This document shows, piece by piece, positions 34,801 through 46,520 of a DNA stretch of 64,000 nt. The position numbers and the translations under genes were made by a program. The notes under the pieces are model-generated. The model was not told the DNA's origin and made no database searches. It was given only the letters and a program-made list of their open reading frames with translations. The stretch is from Coptis chinensis (lineage: Eukaryota; Streptophyta; Magnoliopsida; Ranunculales; Ranunculaceae): the NCBI GenBank assembly GCA_015680905.1, contig CM027377.1, positions 28,978,501 to 29,042,500 on the forward strand, in the 5' to 3' direction. Position 1 is the stretch's first letter. Every line of letters begins with the position of its first letter.

Positions 34801-35797
34801 TCTTGAGTGAAGTAAATGGAATTGGAGTTCCTTCCATAAGAAACATGACAGACAATGATTTAGAAGATGGAAATACAATTTACAGTGGAAGACCGATTGG
34901 GGGTTCGCATGTTGAAGTTGATGAGAAGTCCTGGTAACAAGCACATCTTTATGTGTTGGAAAACATGAAAGAAGTTCAGCCTTATATCAAGTAAGTAGAT
35001 AAACGCACAATAGTTCAATTTAACTAGATGTTTATCTCCAATGTTTCCATAAGGGAACTAGTATTTAATAATTGTATTCTTTTAATTCTTAACATAAAAG
35101 GGAGTATATGGACTACCTAAGGCTTCAAAATCATCACGAGGGTGCAAAATGGATAAAAGCTGAGCATAATCACACCTTTATTAATTGGCTTCACCAAAAG
35201 GTATGTTTTGTTAACACTCCATTGTTACTTAAAAAATTAAAACACTGTTCTTAACATTGTTTGAGAACCAGGTTGAGGAAGAGCAAGACATACCAAATAA
35301 CAAAGTCTCCGACACGTTGTAGTTTTTGGCCATGGGACCTAGTCTAGATGTGCTAAAATATTCCGGATATGAAGTTAAGGTTTTTTGCTTTCACACAAAG
35401 GACCGAGAAGCTAAACTAGTCAACCAAAACAGTGGAGTTAGTGTAGTGGCCTCAGCAATGCAGATTTCTAATGCCAAGGATAAGAATCTTATAATTTCGG
35501 ATATGTGCTTTTATGGTGTGCTTACTGAAGTATGGGTGTTGGATTACTTGACCTTCGAGATTCCTGTTTTCAAGTGTGATTGGGTTGACATCAAGAGAGG
35601 CATTAAGGTTGATGAATTGGGTTTCACATCTGTGCAACTTGGTAAAGTTGGCTACAAGTCCAACCCTTTTCTTTTAGCGTCCCAAGCCAAGCAAGTTTTT
35701 TATGTGACTGACCAACTAAATTCGGGATGGTTAGTTGCCCTTGCAACTCCTGAAAAAGACTATCGCAATAAGAATGATGATGCTTGGGTTCAATGAT
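31852..35797 (+). pseudogene. CACTA transposase, TNP2 type
   Basis: MDKSWMSRDIFSTEYVEGV (31852) is the transposase-associated domain, with the CPCIECGN metal-binding motif. After a nonsense codon at 32245 in the same frame comes the TNP2 domain: MSGWSDKSFS, HACPNDCILYRG, CSTCGASRYK, VLWYFPIIPRLKK, HPADSQAWRH, SIDGFNPHSS, YNLPPWMCMKRKFLMLTLL and GPHQPGNNIDVYLAPL. A one-base shift near 32994 leads to VEIYDAYKQESF, and another near 33505 to LPYWRHLLLRHNLDVMHI. DUF4218-like sequence (33840-34162, 34697-34990) and a DUF4216-like domain (35272-35796) follow. Introns are at 34163-34696, 34991-35100 and 35201-35271. Stops at 32245, about 33646 and 34935 show it is a pseudogene. Confidence 0.9.
34227..34673. 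mobile_element. Tourist-like (PIF/Harbinger) MITE in a transposase intron (447 bp)
   Basis: The ends are GGGGGTGTTTGG and CCAAACACCCAC, an 11 of 12 inverted match, flanked by TAA on both sides (34224-34226 and 34674-34676), the target-site duplication of Harbinger-type elements. The interior is AT-rich with many AAAAAC/GTTTTT blocks and no ORF. It fills 447 of the 534 bases of the intron 34163-34696. Confidence 0.9.
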
Positions 35798-36119
35798 GAT
35801 TCCATTACAGACAAGGCGTTGCCAACTATTGACTCCTTTGATTTAGCTAATGAATTGCCATTACTTTATGCACGTGAAAATTGTGAAGGGATTTGGGTTA
35901 AGCCCGAATGAGTTATTTTTCTTTAAGTTAAATAAGACTTCTTACTAGTCATTATGGGACTTTTCTTTTCTTTTTCTTATTTTTTTTTGTTTTTTTATCA
36001 GGTTTTAAGAATGCTTCAAGTTTTTGTGTTAAACTTACAGCTTTACTGAGATGACTAGTGTTGTTTACATTTGCATGTTTACATTTCTAAACAATTAAAG
36101 ACCTTCTACTTGGTGGAAG

Positions 36120-36157
<38 letters not shown>

Positions 36158-36199
36158 ACAAACCTTGCAAAAACAAAAATGGTCTTTATAGGTATACTC
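35798..36199 (+). other. spacer between the two CACTA genes
   Basis: AT-rich, with a T-rich run near 35980 and a (TA)n tract at 36121-36155. Short remnants of transposase C-terminal coding may extend to about 35890. No other feature seen. Confidence 0.5.
36121..36155. repeat. (TA)n microsatellite
   Basis: About 17 TA units between the two CACTA genes. Confidence 0.95.
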
Positions 36200-36931
36200 A
36201 TGGATCCAGAAGAGCATTCAGAATCACAAAAGTATTCAGATTCCGAAGAGCATTCAGACGCGGAAAGATGGCTCAGAAGAACATTCGAACTCCAAAGATG
36301 GTTTACAAGAGCATTTAGACTCGGAAGATGGCTTTGAAGTCCATTCAAACTCAGAGAAGCGGTTGGGCTCAAAAGATATGGAAGTTGACGAGGCAGTAGC
36401 AAAAGGTTCAAACAAAAAAAGGAAAGTCAGAAGAGCGGCAAAGTGTGTAAGAATAAAAAAATTGAAAAAGGGTGAATATCAAGAAGTTGTTTATAATGAA
36501 TCTAGGCAACCAATTGGTCAAGGTGGAACTGACATCGGTAGTTATGGAGGCTAGTTGGTGAGGACAAGAGTAAGGATTACAATAATTAATTGGAAAGATA
36601 AATCACCAACATTGAAGAAAAATTTGTGGATCTCTTTGAAGGTACATTAATCTATTGCTTTATAAGCTAATTTTATTTTGTTTACATGATTAACTAATAT
36701 GCTACTTACAAATAGGAAAAATTTAAGTTGGATACAAACGAAAGATCTATTCGTACAATTGCGATGGGCAGGTTGTGGAAAGCATTCAAGTCTCATCTTA
36801 CTACACGGTACATCTTACCTTTTAAGAATAAACCGAAGCGACTCAAGAAAATACCAAAGTTGTATAGAAAAGTAATCAGTCAAGAAGATTGGGATGCGTT
36901 TGTAAAAAGTAGACTTTCACTTGAATTTCTG
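36200..36931 (+). pseudogene. CACTA second gene (TNPA-like), 5' exons
   Basis: ATG at 36200 starts an acidic segment (MDPEEHSESQKYSDSEEHSD) made of imperfect 27-30 bp repeats coding SEDG.EEHS-type units. Half of it is frameshifted. Then comes a Lys-rich segment (NKKRKVRRAAKCVRIKKLKK) and, after a stop at 36551, the plant-transposase family core: LWISLKEKFKLD, IAMGRLWKAFKSHLTTRYIL and SQEDWDAFVKSRLSLEFL. Introns are at 36642-36715 and from 36932. This family (transposase_24 / En-Spm) binds subterminal repeats. The gene continues at 45970. Confidence 0.82.
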
Positions 36932-36989
36932 GTACGTATTTCTCTTAATTTTATTTTTCTTTTGTTTGTACATGCATGCAAGCTATTGT

Positions 36990-37878
36990 TTTCCTATCTT
37001 AGTTTCTTGAAAGTCCTAAAGAGGCTAGTATCCATGTACTGGTGGATTCCAAGCAAAGAGGTTGTGCCTGGGGAGGTTGGACTTGTGGCAAAAGGCCAAG
37101 TTTAGTTTGAGTGGATTTTGTTGATTTGTTGTTTCCTATTTTTTGAGATTCTAGTAAGGTTTATCATACAAGAGAGCTTGCGAGAATTTATCTTGTAAGA
37201 TTCTAGGTGGATTCCCTTACATCATTTGTTCTTGGTTGCATGTCATCCTTAGCTGTTGTAGTCTCCCCTTCCGAGTTATCAGTTGGCATGAATAAGTGTT
37301 TAAACCTATTATCTCCATATTGCAACAATAAAAGTCTCGCTTTATATCTCTCTGCTTCTACTTTAGATTTGTCATTTGGTTTCGGTTCGTCTTCATTGTT
37401 GCTATTGCCCTTTGTATTCCTTGTCAGAGTTTCTCTGCATACTTAATTCGAATGTTTGATGGGATATAAAGTAAGACATGTAAATGTAATGTGTGCCTTG
37501 TGAAGGTGTAGAGATGTGAATCATGTCAAAATAGTGTCTTAGGGTTGCCATTGTTTAATCATGCTTACCGAGTACAAGGGCAGCGTGATTGAAATTGTGT
37601 GCGAGAATGTGACAAAATGATATTCGTCTAAATTTCTAATAACAAAATCTATGTCTAGATGATTAGAATTTTGTGGTAGTTTGTATTTTAGTGGTAGAGG
37701 GTTATTGGTTACCATGCCTTAACCTCCCGAAGCTCAGCTTTAACTTCTCCAATCTATGAAACTATACCTGCATCAATGCCTACCTTAAACTATAGATATA
37801 CATATGAGGTAAGAGCACTTTCTCAGAAACTAGGGTTGAATATAACTGTTATAAAAAAAAAAAAAAAAAAAAAAAAAC
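36990..37878 (+). other. unassigned segment ending in a poly-A run
   Basis: No recognisable domain. A 79-codon plus frame at 37207-37446 is Ser/Leu-rich and probably fortuitous. The segment ends at 37853-37877 in 25 A bases, so it may be a small retroposed copy, but I see no flanking duplication. Confidence 0.35.
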
Positions 37879-37935
37879 ACTCTGGATGGAAGATGGAATG
37901 AAACATCCCTTCTTCCCCGGTATGATGCCTCTCTC

Positions 37936-38400
37936 GTGCAACATCGCCCAATACCACCATCACCTCTCACCAGCCCCTTCACCATCCACCCCCATCACCT
38001 GCCACCAGCCCCCTTCACCATCCACCGCCATGACCTTCTTCCACTAAACACCCAACCTAGTTACACCACCACCACCACCTTCTTCCACGCCCTTGCTGCA
38101 CAACTCGTGATGCGCCTCTTCCATCTGCCGTCACCAACACCAATTACCACCTCCATTATATAATATCCCAGCCCCTACCACCATCGAAAGAAACCCCATC
38201 ACCTGCCACCGCACCTCCCCATCACCTGCCACCGCACCTCCCCATCATCGCCCTCACCATCCATCCCCCATCCACCACCAACAAATTTGCTCACCATTCC
38301 CACCATCAGCATTTCCACTACAACCGAACCCCCACAACAGCCTCCCACGATTCCTCCTCCCACCTTAATACGACCAAAGACCACCATCATTCACTCACCA
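37936..38400 (+). repeat. low-complexity CCACC/ACCAT-rich stretch
   Basis: Strong strand asymmetry: C and A dominate on plus. Imperfect repeats such as CCCATCACCTGCCACCGCACC occur in tandem near 38200-38240. It is probably the 5' part of the retroposon. Confidence 0.6.
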
Positions 38401-38753
38401 TACCGAATATTAACGGTCACTCACCGGTTCTTGTTTTTCAGAATTTTTGTTTGCTAGAAAAGATGTCGATAATCTTGTTTCTCTGTTTTGCAACCAAAGA
38501 CTTCATACCCAATTCCTCGACGATGTAAATTCGTCGACAACATTTGGTTTTGGATTTGGTTGTTGGACTGGTTTTGGGATTTGTCTGTGGATTTGTCTGT
38601 TTTGGGTTTTGTGTGGTGTTGTTCGACGGGGTTTGGGGTATGGGATATGTATAGTTTGGGATTTGTTTGGTTTGGGGTTTGTTGACCTGGCTGCGGGTTT
38701 TGACTATGAGAGGGAAGAAAGGTCTCGCCTTCTCGATGACTTCTTGAGGGGTC

Positions 38754-41700
38754 TTGCCCACCCCTAAGAAACGTGTCCATTGTCCTTTCCGGGATCGTCA
38801 TGGATGCACCAATGGAGTAAACGGTAATGGGTTTACTGTTCCCTATATTTTCACGCATTTCGATAAACAACATTTGGATTGCCAGTTGAGTATCGATAGG
38901 GTACGAGATGAAATTAAGGATGATCGTGAATTGTATTTGTCACTGGAGAACTCCTTAAGGTCATTAGACAAATGGGTTTAGCATCCATGCTCTTGGGATA
39001 CCGTAAGTCATCCGGATGATACCATAGAACCGCTTTGCTTTGATGGAGAGTGGAGAACCCGTGATGTGTTATTGTGGGCATACCACAGCCGCCCTCTAAA
39101 TGACACTACGGATCTTACACTCCGCGACACCATACGGGGGTGGCGGTGATACCCCTAATCAGGTTGGTAATGTTTCGCAACTTGATGAGACGTTACTTGA
39201 TAGTGCATTCCGTATACCTTTTCGTACTGTGAAAAGTATACCACGTGCTTGTCGTTTGGCTTTTTCTGGTGCATTGAAATCTGCTCTTTGGGATATTACG
39301 GCTGATCCTGGGTCAGTTATGCCTTGGGTTCGTCTCCTTCTTCTGCCGCGCTGTACTCTGCAAGTTTTTCAACCACAGAATCGTCAGGAACGTCGTTCTG
39401 GTACTAGAAAAAACCTTCAGCAGAAACAGATTCTCCATGCCTTGATGACATGGAATGAGCCTGGTGGGATGTTTCGCCTCTTAGAGTGTGTAATAGAGCC
39501 TCCTTCAATCCAGCCAAACAGGAAATCTGCTTCCACTCAGAATGTGCGTCGATGCTTACAGAAAGTTGCTGATGGACATTTTGCTGCAGCGGTTAAAGTG
39601 TTATCATCATCGGGGTAGCCTCCAATATTGTAGAGACTATATGTGCATTAGAGGAGAAGCACCCGATGCGACAACCACCGCGGAGACCGATTTTCTTTTC
39701 TTTGAGCCCCTTTAGTGGTAGAGAGAGTAAGCCTATTAGCATGTATTCGGTCATTTCCGAAAGGCACTTCTTGTGGTCGGATGGTCTTCGAGCTCGGCAT
39801 TTGTTGGATGCCATGAGTGGTCTTTGCGCAGCTATATCGTCCCGATTTGCTAGATGCATTGACTCTGTGGTGAATCTTTGGTTCTGGGGGACGATGTCCA
39901 CGGCCGTTAAGCGAATTCATCGCGAGTGCTCCGCTTTACTCCACTTCTCAAAGCCAGATAATGGTATTAGGCCCTATAGCCGTAGGGATGGTTTGGCGTC
40001 GTCTAGTCTCCAAGATTGCAATGAAAGGAGTTTCCCAAGATGTGGTAGGATACCTAGGTTTCAGTATGGGGTTGGTGTTTACGGTGGTGCGGAAGCGCTT
40101 TTGCCGCCAACAACTGCATAGTGTATGCTAACAAAGGATTACCTCTCTTCGATGCTTTGCTTGTAGATTTCGAATGCTTTTAACATGGTTGATCGGACTA
40201 CCATGTTGAGAGAGGTTCGTATCCGTTGCCGGTATTGCCCCCTTGGGTTGAGTACTTGTATTGTCAACCTGCGAGGTTATATATGGGGGGATGGCTACAT
40301 ATGGTCTTTTTAGGGTCAACAAAGGCTACCCTTTGGGTCCCCTTCTATTTGCACCGGTGTTGCATCCCCTGATTCTCATGGATCCATCCGGTTGTCGATT
40401 GTTGCTACATGCTTGGTATCTAGATGATGGGACTCTGATTGGAGATACAGAACAGGTGGCGACAGCTTTGGGTATGATTCAGGAAGAAGGACCTTCTTAC
40501 GGGCTGGTTCTTAATGTGGCTAAAACTGAGATATTTTGGCCATCATTGGATCCACGTCGCTCCACTCCTGGTCTCTTTCCTTCAGATTTGTCCCGTCCTC
40601 AGCAGGGAGTCAGGTTGCTTGGAGGTGCGGTCAGCACTGATCCATCTTTTGTCATGGGCCTTGCTCACAAGCGTGTTGAAAAGGTTGCGACTTTGATGGA
40701 CCGTTTAGCTATATTAGATGATCCACAGTGTGAGTTAGCTCTCTTACGTGCTTGTGCTGGGCTCTCTAAGTTGGTATTTGTGATTCGTACTTGTCCACCA
40801 TCCCTTTTTAGAGAGGCAGCTAAGACTTTTGATCGGCATCTCCGCAATGTTCTCCAGGGTATTGTGGTTTCTGATGGTCCTAACTTCGGTGATTTGCAGT
40901 GGCGTTTATCGACACTCCCATTACGTCTTGGTGGGTTAGGTATTTATTGTTGCGATGTCTCTACCTTTGCTTTTGTGGCCTCCCCGCTGTCGGACTTCGA
41001 GCTTCAGAACCACATTCTTAGGAGTTGTGGGCGAGTGCCTTTGGATGAGATTCTTGATGTTGCTAAGAGTGCATTGAGTCTTTGTCTACCCGATGTTGAC
41101 CTCAGTTCTATGGCTGGGAATGCTACCGTCCCCTCAAAACCACAAAAAGTTTTGGCGAAAGCATTCCATAGTAAGATTGTTCTTTTGAGAGGGAGTTTGT
41201 GTTATCTCGCTTTCGTCGAGGCGATCATTGGATGCTTGCGGTCGAACACGCTAAGGATTTTTACTTGCCATTCCAATGGAGGGACCGGGACAGATGTATG
41301 TCGTCGGTGGAGTATCGTTCTATTCTCGATGCCGCCTCATGATTCCTTTGTACTCGATGGTGGTCTATACCCGTTTGCAAAAGAGTAGACTAGACGCTGC
41401 TTCGGGGACCATCGCAAACATTGTAGGCATTTTCCGGTTTCAAATACCGACATGATCATGTCGGAGATATTTTATGTGATGCATTTTGGAGGGTGGGGTA
41501 CAAGTAAAGAAGGAGGCTCCTGTGAATTTTCTCAATCGATCCGAATGAGGGAAGATCTACACTAATGTCTTGATATATAGTTGGTCCGAGGGGAGACATG
41601 CATGTGTTGATGTAACTGGAGCCTTTCGTTGGTAGTATTGGGAATGGAGTCTTTGAGGTGGGAGAAGCAAACAAAAGAGCAAATACAGGGAAGATGGAGA

Positions 41701-41830
41701 AGCATGAGGAAGCTTGCACGGCTAACCAATTGTTTCATTCCATTTAGTTTCGACACTTTCGGTTTCTTGGAACAACGATCTGTTGAGCTTCTCAAGAGAC
41801 TTCCTAAAAGTCATGGACGATAGCGTTATG
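38754..41830 (+). pseudogene. retroposon polyprotein: zinc finger, RT, restriction-like endonuclease
   Basis: At 38781 a finger reads CPFRDRHGC then THFDKQH (CX7CX16HX4H). A TAG at 38979 and several indels follow. VLLWAYHSRPLNDTTDLTLR, PRACRLAFSGALKSALWDI and PMRQPPRRPI continue the family pattern. The RT part runs from ISNAFNMVDRTTMLREVRIR (about 40170) through GYPLGPLLFAPVLHPL and AWYLDDGTLIG (catalytic YLDD, about 40415) to GVRLLGGAVS in the 375-codon frame 40261-41388. After it come CFGDHRKHC (41398), VKKEAPVNFL (41504) and VLIYSWSEGRHACVDVTGA (41567), the last fitting a PD-(D/E)XK-type core. I know similar predicted proteins from several plant genomes. Clade (R2 superfamily, possibly Utopia-like) is inference. 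Confidence 0.75.
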
Positions 41831-41962
41831 ACAAATTTGGTTCTAACGAGTTTGTTTTTAGAAGAATAGGATTTGCTATTTAGAAAGGACTTGCGGCACA
41901 GCTTGTTGCATGCTTGTCCTAATTATTTGTAAAAATCCTTATCAGTATCAATAAAATTTCCA

Positions 41963-42002
<40 letters not shown>

Positions 42003-42004
<2 letters not shown>

Positions 42005-42462
42005 CAGTGGTGCCAATAACGGCAGAGTCCTGGATGATGGATCTTTTATGGAGGATAGCTGGCTATGGATATGAGGTATCCCAAGGAGATGTCACAAAGG
42101 CTTTCACAGACAGCTTAAGCAATTAAGCAACAACTCCGTTATATATTAAGAACTGGAGGCTATAGAAGAAGGCCTTAAGGATGCAGTAGAAGCCAGAAGT
42201 GAGAACTGACTCTCTAAGAGCAGTTAGCATCAGGAAGGTTGGAAATGTACTGTTCTAACACAGTAGCAGCTATAGGTACTAAGGTAGTTTGAGAATGTGA
42301 ATGTGATCCACATCTACAGTGAAAGCAATCAGGTCGGCAGCTGATTTACTCTACAAAATGTGTAATTCTCTAGATTGCATTACCTTTGTGTTTATCCCTC
42401 TTCTTCATCCTGAGCTTAATTTCAGTGTTGGAGAGAACAAGAAAGCATAATTGAGACTGTAA
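42003..42462. other. unassigned intron sequence
   Basis: Nothing recognised between the retroposon A tail and the solo LTR. The composition is ordinary and the short frames have no motif. Confidence 0.4.
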
Positions 42463-42467
42463 GTACC
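42463..42467. repeat. target-site duplication GTACC (left) of solo LTR
   Basis: GTACC here and again at 45166-45170, directly outside the LTR ends. Confidence 0.85.
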
Positions 42468-45165
42468 TATAACACCCCGTGTTTTTATTTTTTTTATTTT
42501 TCCTAATAATAATAATAATGAATAATAGATAAAATAATATAGGATAACTATCAGCTTAGGGATAAAAGTCCCGTAAGTAATAGATAAGTGTTGTCCTTGT
42601 TTTTCGGTGAGTTTTTTTAAACTAATAAAAAAAAAAAAAAGTTTTCTCATGTAGAGTTTTTGAGGGAAAAACAAAACGAGAGTTTTAGAAAAAAAGGGAG
42701 TTTTACTGAAAAGGTTTTGAACGAGGAAGATCGTCTTTTCGCGCAACAGTTGACGTCGATCTTTCGGGGTTTTCGCTTTTGGAAAGCTGTTTGGTTTATA
42801 AACAGTGAGTAGTTTAGTTTTCTCGTCTATACAGAGATAAAAAAAAATTAAGTTTTACTGTAGTACAATGTTGCTGCTTATTTTTGTGCTCTTCCTCTCG
42901 TCTATGATTATTCTACTTGTATATGTTAAAAACGGTTTTCCGTATTAGACTGTTGGAACTGTGAAAGAGTTAATGGCTGCGCAAGCTAAGCCCACAGGAC
43001 AGAGAAATCGTCTCTGAAGGAGTTAAAAACCTGTATATTGTTTGAATGTTTATTATGTGTTTAATGTTGGTTTGGTTGGGTAATGGAGGTTGTCAGACGG
43101 GCTGTTGAAGCTTGGAAAAAGCTTGAACAGGTGTTAATGGTGGCGGCTCGCACAAACATCATCCTAAAAAATATTGTGAACTGTTATTATGTGGATTGTG
43201 CTGGTTGATTACTGATTGGTGGTGATGGAATTGTTATATGAGAGTTGTGAAGCTTTGAACCGCCATTAATGGCATTCAAGCAAGAACCAAACCGTCCGGA
43301 TTTTTGTGTTGTTTAATTGATTGTTTGTCTGATTTTTTTTGTGACGTTATGTTGTTGGGTTGAGGTGGATTGTTGGTGGTTGATTAGGTGCTGGAGAGAG
43401 GGCAATTGAAGCTTGAATAAACCATTAATTACGGGTCGATCGCGACTTGTACAGTATAATGGAATTGAAGTTTGTTGGTATAGGTAGGTTGGGTTTTTCG
43501 TGGGGATGAAAACTGATGGGTTTAATACGGGTGTCGATTGGTGGTTGTGGTGGTTGCATTGGTGGTGGAGACGCTGGAGAGTGGGAGAGAAGAAGGTGAA
43601 CAGTACGTGAGGTTTGATTTCGATTGGGCTTGGGCCAAATTGTGGGTGGGCTTATGTGTTTTTAAATTTTAGATTTTCAATTTGGATTTTAGTTTTAGAC
43701 TTTAAGCCTTTGACTTTGGGCTTTTGGGTTAGAGGAGTTTGGGACTGGTTGACTGCTGTTGACTTTTGGTAGGTTGACTTTGACTGATGACTAGGGTTGA
43801 CTTTGACCAATTGACCCAATTTGACATTTTAACTCGGTTTATGATTCGGTTTATTATGATAGGTCTAGGGCTATTAGCATGCTTGGCTTTAGGTTAAGAC
43901 CTTTCTATATATGCGTGTGTATGGGTATTGACTACTATGTGATATTTCAATCTTTTATGATATACAATGTTATGACACTTAGACATCCATATAATTAATA
44001 ACGCGTAAACAAAAAATACATGAAACAAGATACTTCTACGTTCTCTAAAATAATTTATGCTATAAAGTTCAATAATGCGTAAACAAATTTACCGCACCCT
44101 TTTAGAACTCTCCACGCCTCAAGTTTTGGAAATGAGTTTTATGACTAATGATGTCATATGCTAGGTGGGCATTTATTGAATGTGCCATAAATGGCCCGTT
44201 AGCGTTATAAATGGGTATTCATTGAATGTGCTATGACTGACCCGGGTATTCATTGAATGTGTCATGAATGACCAGATTGTTTGGACTGCCCTAGAGAGGG
44301 AACTAAGGTATTAAGCCTTGAAGAAGTTAGTTGTATTCATTGATTGTACGGGTGTGCTTGGACTTGCATTTGAATACCTATAGGATATCTACATATGTTA
44401 TATAAAATTTCTAACTTTCTTTTGCAGGAGGGTAGGACTTAATAATATTTTGTCTAAGGGGGCGTCCTACCCTTATATAGCAGTGGATATCGGTAAGTTT
44501 TAATTCAATTACTTAGTTATTAAAACAAGTTATTATAACGAGTTAATAAGATGGGAGTCTTGCTTGGGAAGAAACTATGCCGGTTGAGATGACGAAACTA
44601 CCTATCTTCCAAGCTGAGAATGATTATATTATGATATTTAAAGTGTTAGTTATGATAAGTAAAGACTGGAAATGGTTATATATGGCTAATCTACTCATAC
44701 CAGCAAATTCCATTTTGTTGACCCATGTTTGCTTTGTTTTGGCAACGTGGGTGTGTTCTTGGGAACATAGGTGGAAGGCAGTGGAACCACGGCGTTTGAT
44801 TTGGATTTGTTTCTGGAGCAGTCTGGGAGTTTTTTTTTAATAGGTCTGATCATTTTGGAAGTATGTAATAACGTAGTTGCATATTCATATGACATGAGAA
44901 TACGATGTTGAAGACTTATTATTTTTAGAGTTTTATATTGATGATTTTTGAATGGAAGATAGTCTTTTAATAAAGTGATGGTTGAGAAATTTTGGAGATA
45001 TTTTGTTGTTAAGTTGATTCTTTATGATGTGGGTTTTAGGTTTTGACATGTGTTGTATCCACCCCGTCAAAGCCTGGGTTTTTAAACAATTGAATCGAGT
45101 GATGTTTGAGATATTTATATTTCAAATATTAACTTTGTAATTGTTTAGAAATTTAGGCTGTGACA
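42468..45165 (+). mobile_element. solo LTR, 2698 bp, Ty3/gypsy-type
   Basis: Starts TATAACACCCCGTG, a TGTAACACCCC-type LTR start with the G mutated to A, and ends GGCTGTGACA. It is flanked by GTACC on both sides. No second LTR, PBS or internal coding region is present, so it is the product of LTR-LTR recombination. LTRs of about 2.5-3 kb with TGTAACACC ends are known from chromovirus (Tekay/Del-type) elements; that placement is inference. Short frames inside are not convincing genes. Confidence 0.85.
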
Positions 45166-45170
45166 GTACC

Positions 45171-45419
45171 CTAATAGAGGGCGGGGGATTTTAATTATTT
45201 AAAAAATTCATTGAATTGAAGAAAAACATGAAAATAAGGTAAAATAGAGATTAAACAAAGAAGGTTTGCAACTTGCAAATCCGTTAGCAAGAAAGAAAAG
45301 GAGGTGGTAGTGTTAGTTGGGTGGTGGTTAAATACATTAGAGGTGAGCTTAACAGGCTTAACAACAGTGAGAATAACAACACCCTTATAGTTTCCAATAC
45401 ATAAAATGATCACATGTGT
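45171..45419. other. unassigned, intron sequence
   Basis: No feature recognised. It probably belongs with the antisense L1 fragment that follows. Confidence 0.3.
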
Positions 45420-45830
45420 TTAAGACAAAAGCACTACCACTTCTAGTGCTCTTGTTATCAGGCCCTCGAGTGTCTTCCTCATATGAATCATTATCTGCAC
45501 TTCTGTTTCTAGATTTGGTTTTTCCCTCTTAGCCTTTCCTCCCGACACTGTGATTGTAGTTTCAGCTTTGTTTTCTTTTTTAAGCCATACTTTATTCCTA
45601 GTCACTGCTGGACTTGGTTTTTTTGGGCAGTTTAGGTCTGTATGCCCAAAAACCTTGCATGCACTACAACATGGTGGTTTTCAGTTATACTCGAATGATA
45701 CCTTGTATACTCTTCTATGATCTAACACAACTGGGATGTCTGTTGGATATTGAGGTTTTCTGAGTGTATAACCCACTACCATTTTACAATCCCATATCAG
45801 TAATTGTTCCTATAGACGTAGGAGTTATCT
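45420..45830 (-). pseudogene. L1-type LINE ORF1 fragment with zinc knuckle
   Basis: The minus strand reads CKMVVGYTLRKPQYPTDIPV, then VLDHRRVYKVSFEYN, a stop where Trp is usual, KPPCCSACKVFGHTDLNCPK and a Lys/Glu-rich tail to a stop at 45420. The CX2CX4HX4C knuckle after a KPP motif is typical of plant L1 ORF1 and DUF4283-type proteins. Only this piece is seen, with no endonuclease or RT nearby, so it is a fragment. Confidence 0.7.
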
Positions 45831-45969
45831 TATTGAGTTAATCACTTTAAGGGTCTATATGAATGCTTTTCTCATTCAAAACTACTTCCAGCTAAAGTAT
45901 TATCTCAAGAAATGGTTTAAATAGCTCTAGTACATAACACGTATTTATTTATTTATTTTAATTTGTAAG

Positions 45970-46287
45970 AATCTTAGCAAAGTGCAATCTACGCGGTGAA
46001 AGCAAAAAAAGTTTAACCTCCGAACAGGCAGGATGAGTATTGCTAATCGCGTGGAGAAAAAGGTAAGTAAATGTATATAACATTCATCTAATTTGTTATT
46101 TGATATGTAATATAGCATTCCTCTAATTTTTATTATTTGATGTGCTATATACTTCAAAACAGAGACAAGAGGAGGGCGCGTCATTTATTGGAAAGGACAG
46201 GTCTTATGGGTGGCAATTCAACTTTCCCTCCAAGGTAAAGATGGTAACTATGCAAATGATGCCATCAAGGAAGTTGCAGAGAGAATA
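45970..46287 (+). pseudogene. CACTA second gene, middle exons
   Basis: Exon 45970-46062 reads NLSKVQSTR, a stop, KQKKFNLRTGRMSIANRVEK, and is followed by GTAAGT. Exon 46163-46287 reads GGRVIYWKGQVLW and LQGKDGNYANDAIKEVAERI, which match the GRVE.W...H..KDG.Y.ND.A....AE.I pattern of CACTA second-gene proteins. Splice sites are GT-AG. Confidence 0.75.
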
Positions 46288-46520
46288 GTATGTTTTAGTC
46301 CAGTATACTTCCTAGTATAGTTTGAATGTTATATTAATAGTAATAATAAGGTTACAATATAAAGGCAGTAGAAAGGTGCCATAAGACTGCTTAGCTGGCA
46401 AAGTATCGCTTAGTTGGCAGGATGGTTTGGTACCATCTACACTAGTAAGCCTCTTTCCAGTGTTTTTTGATTGACTTGAAAGTAAATTTTCTTTTCTTTT
46501 TGAGTTGCTTATAAACTTAT

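Larger units (their letters stand above)
37879..42002 (+). mobile_element. RLE-type (R2-like) non-LTR retrotransposon with poly-A tail
   Basis: One degenerate coding region (38754 to about 41830) has, in order, an N-terminal C2H2 zinc finger, a conserved plant-specific segment, RT, a Cys-His cluster and a restriction-like endonuclease, followed by a 37-base A tail (41966-42002). The 5' limit is uncertain: a C-rich/CCACC stretch (37936-38400) and a G/T-rich stretch (38540-38700) probably form the 5' UTR. No target-site duplication recognised. It lies in an intron of the CACTA second gene. Confidence 0.75.
36932..45969 (+). other. 9.0-kb intron of the CACTA second gene, filled by insertions
   Basis: The donor is CTG/GTACGT at 36932 and the acceptor is TTTGTAAG at 45962-45969. 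The exon upstream ends in LSLEFL, and the one downstream starts NLSKVQSTR, the normal continuation in this family. The intron holds an unassigned 0.9 kb segment, an R2-like retroposon, a 2.7 kb solo LTR and an antisense L1 fragment. Confidence 0.75.

Noticed and set aside
37936..38163. Pro/Thr/His-rich 75-codon frame that looks like an extensin or cell-wall protein
   Set aside because: No Ser-Pro4 or other extensin pattern; it is just the CCACC low-complexity stretch at the start of the retroposon.
38438..38873. Open frames on both strands (107-139 codons) at 38.4-38.9 kb
   Set aside because: Caused by strand-biased low-complexity G/T sequence (Pro/Gln/Asn or Trp/Phe/Gly runs); no conserved motif until 38754 plus.
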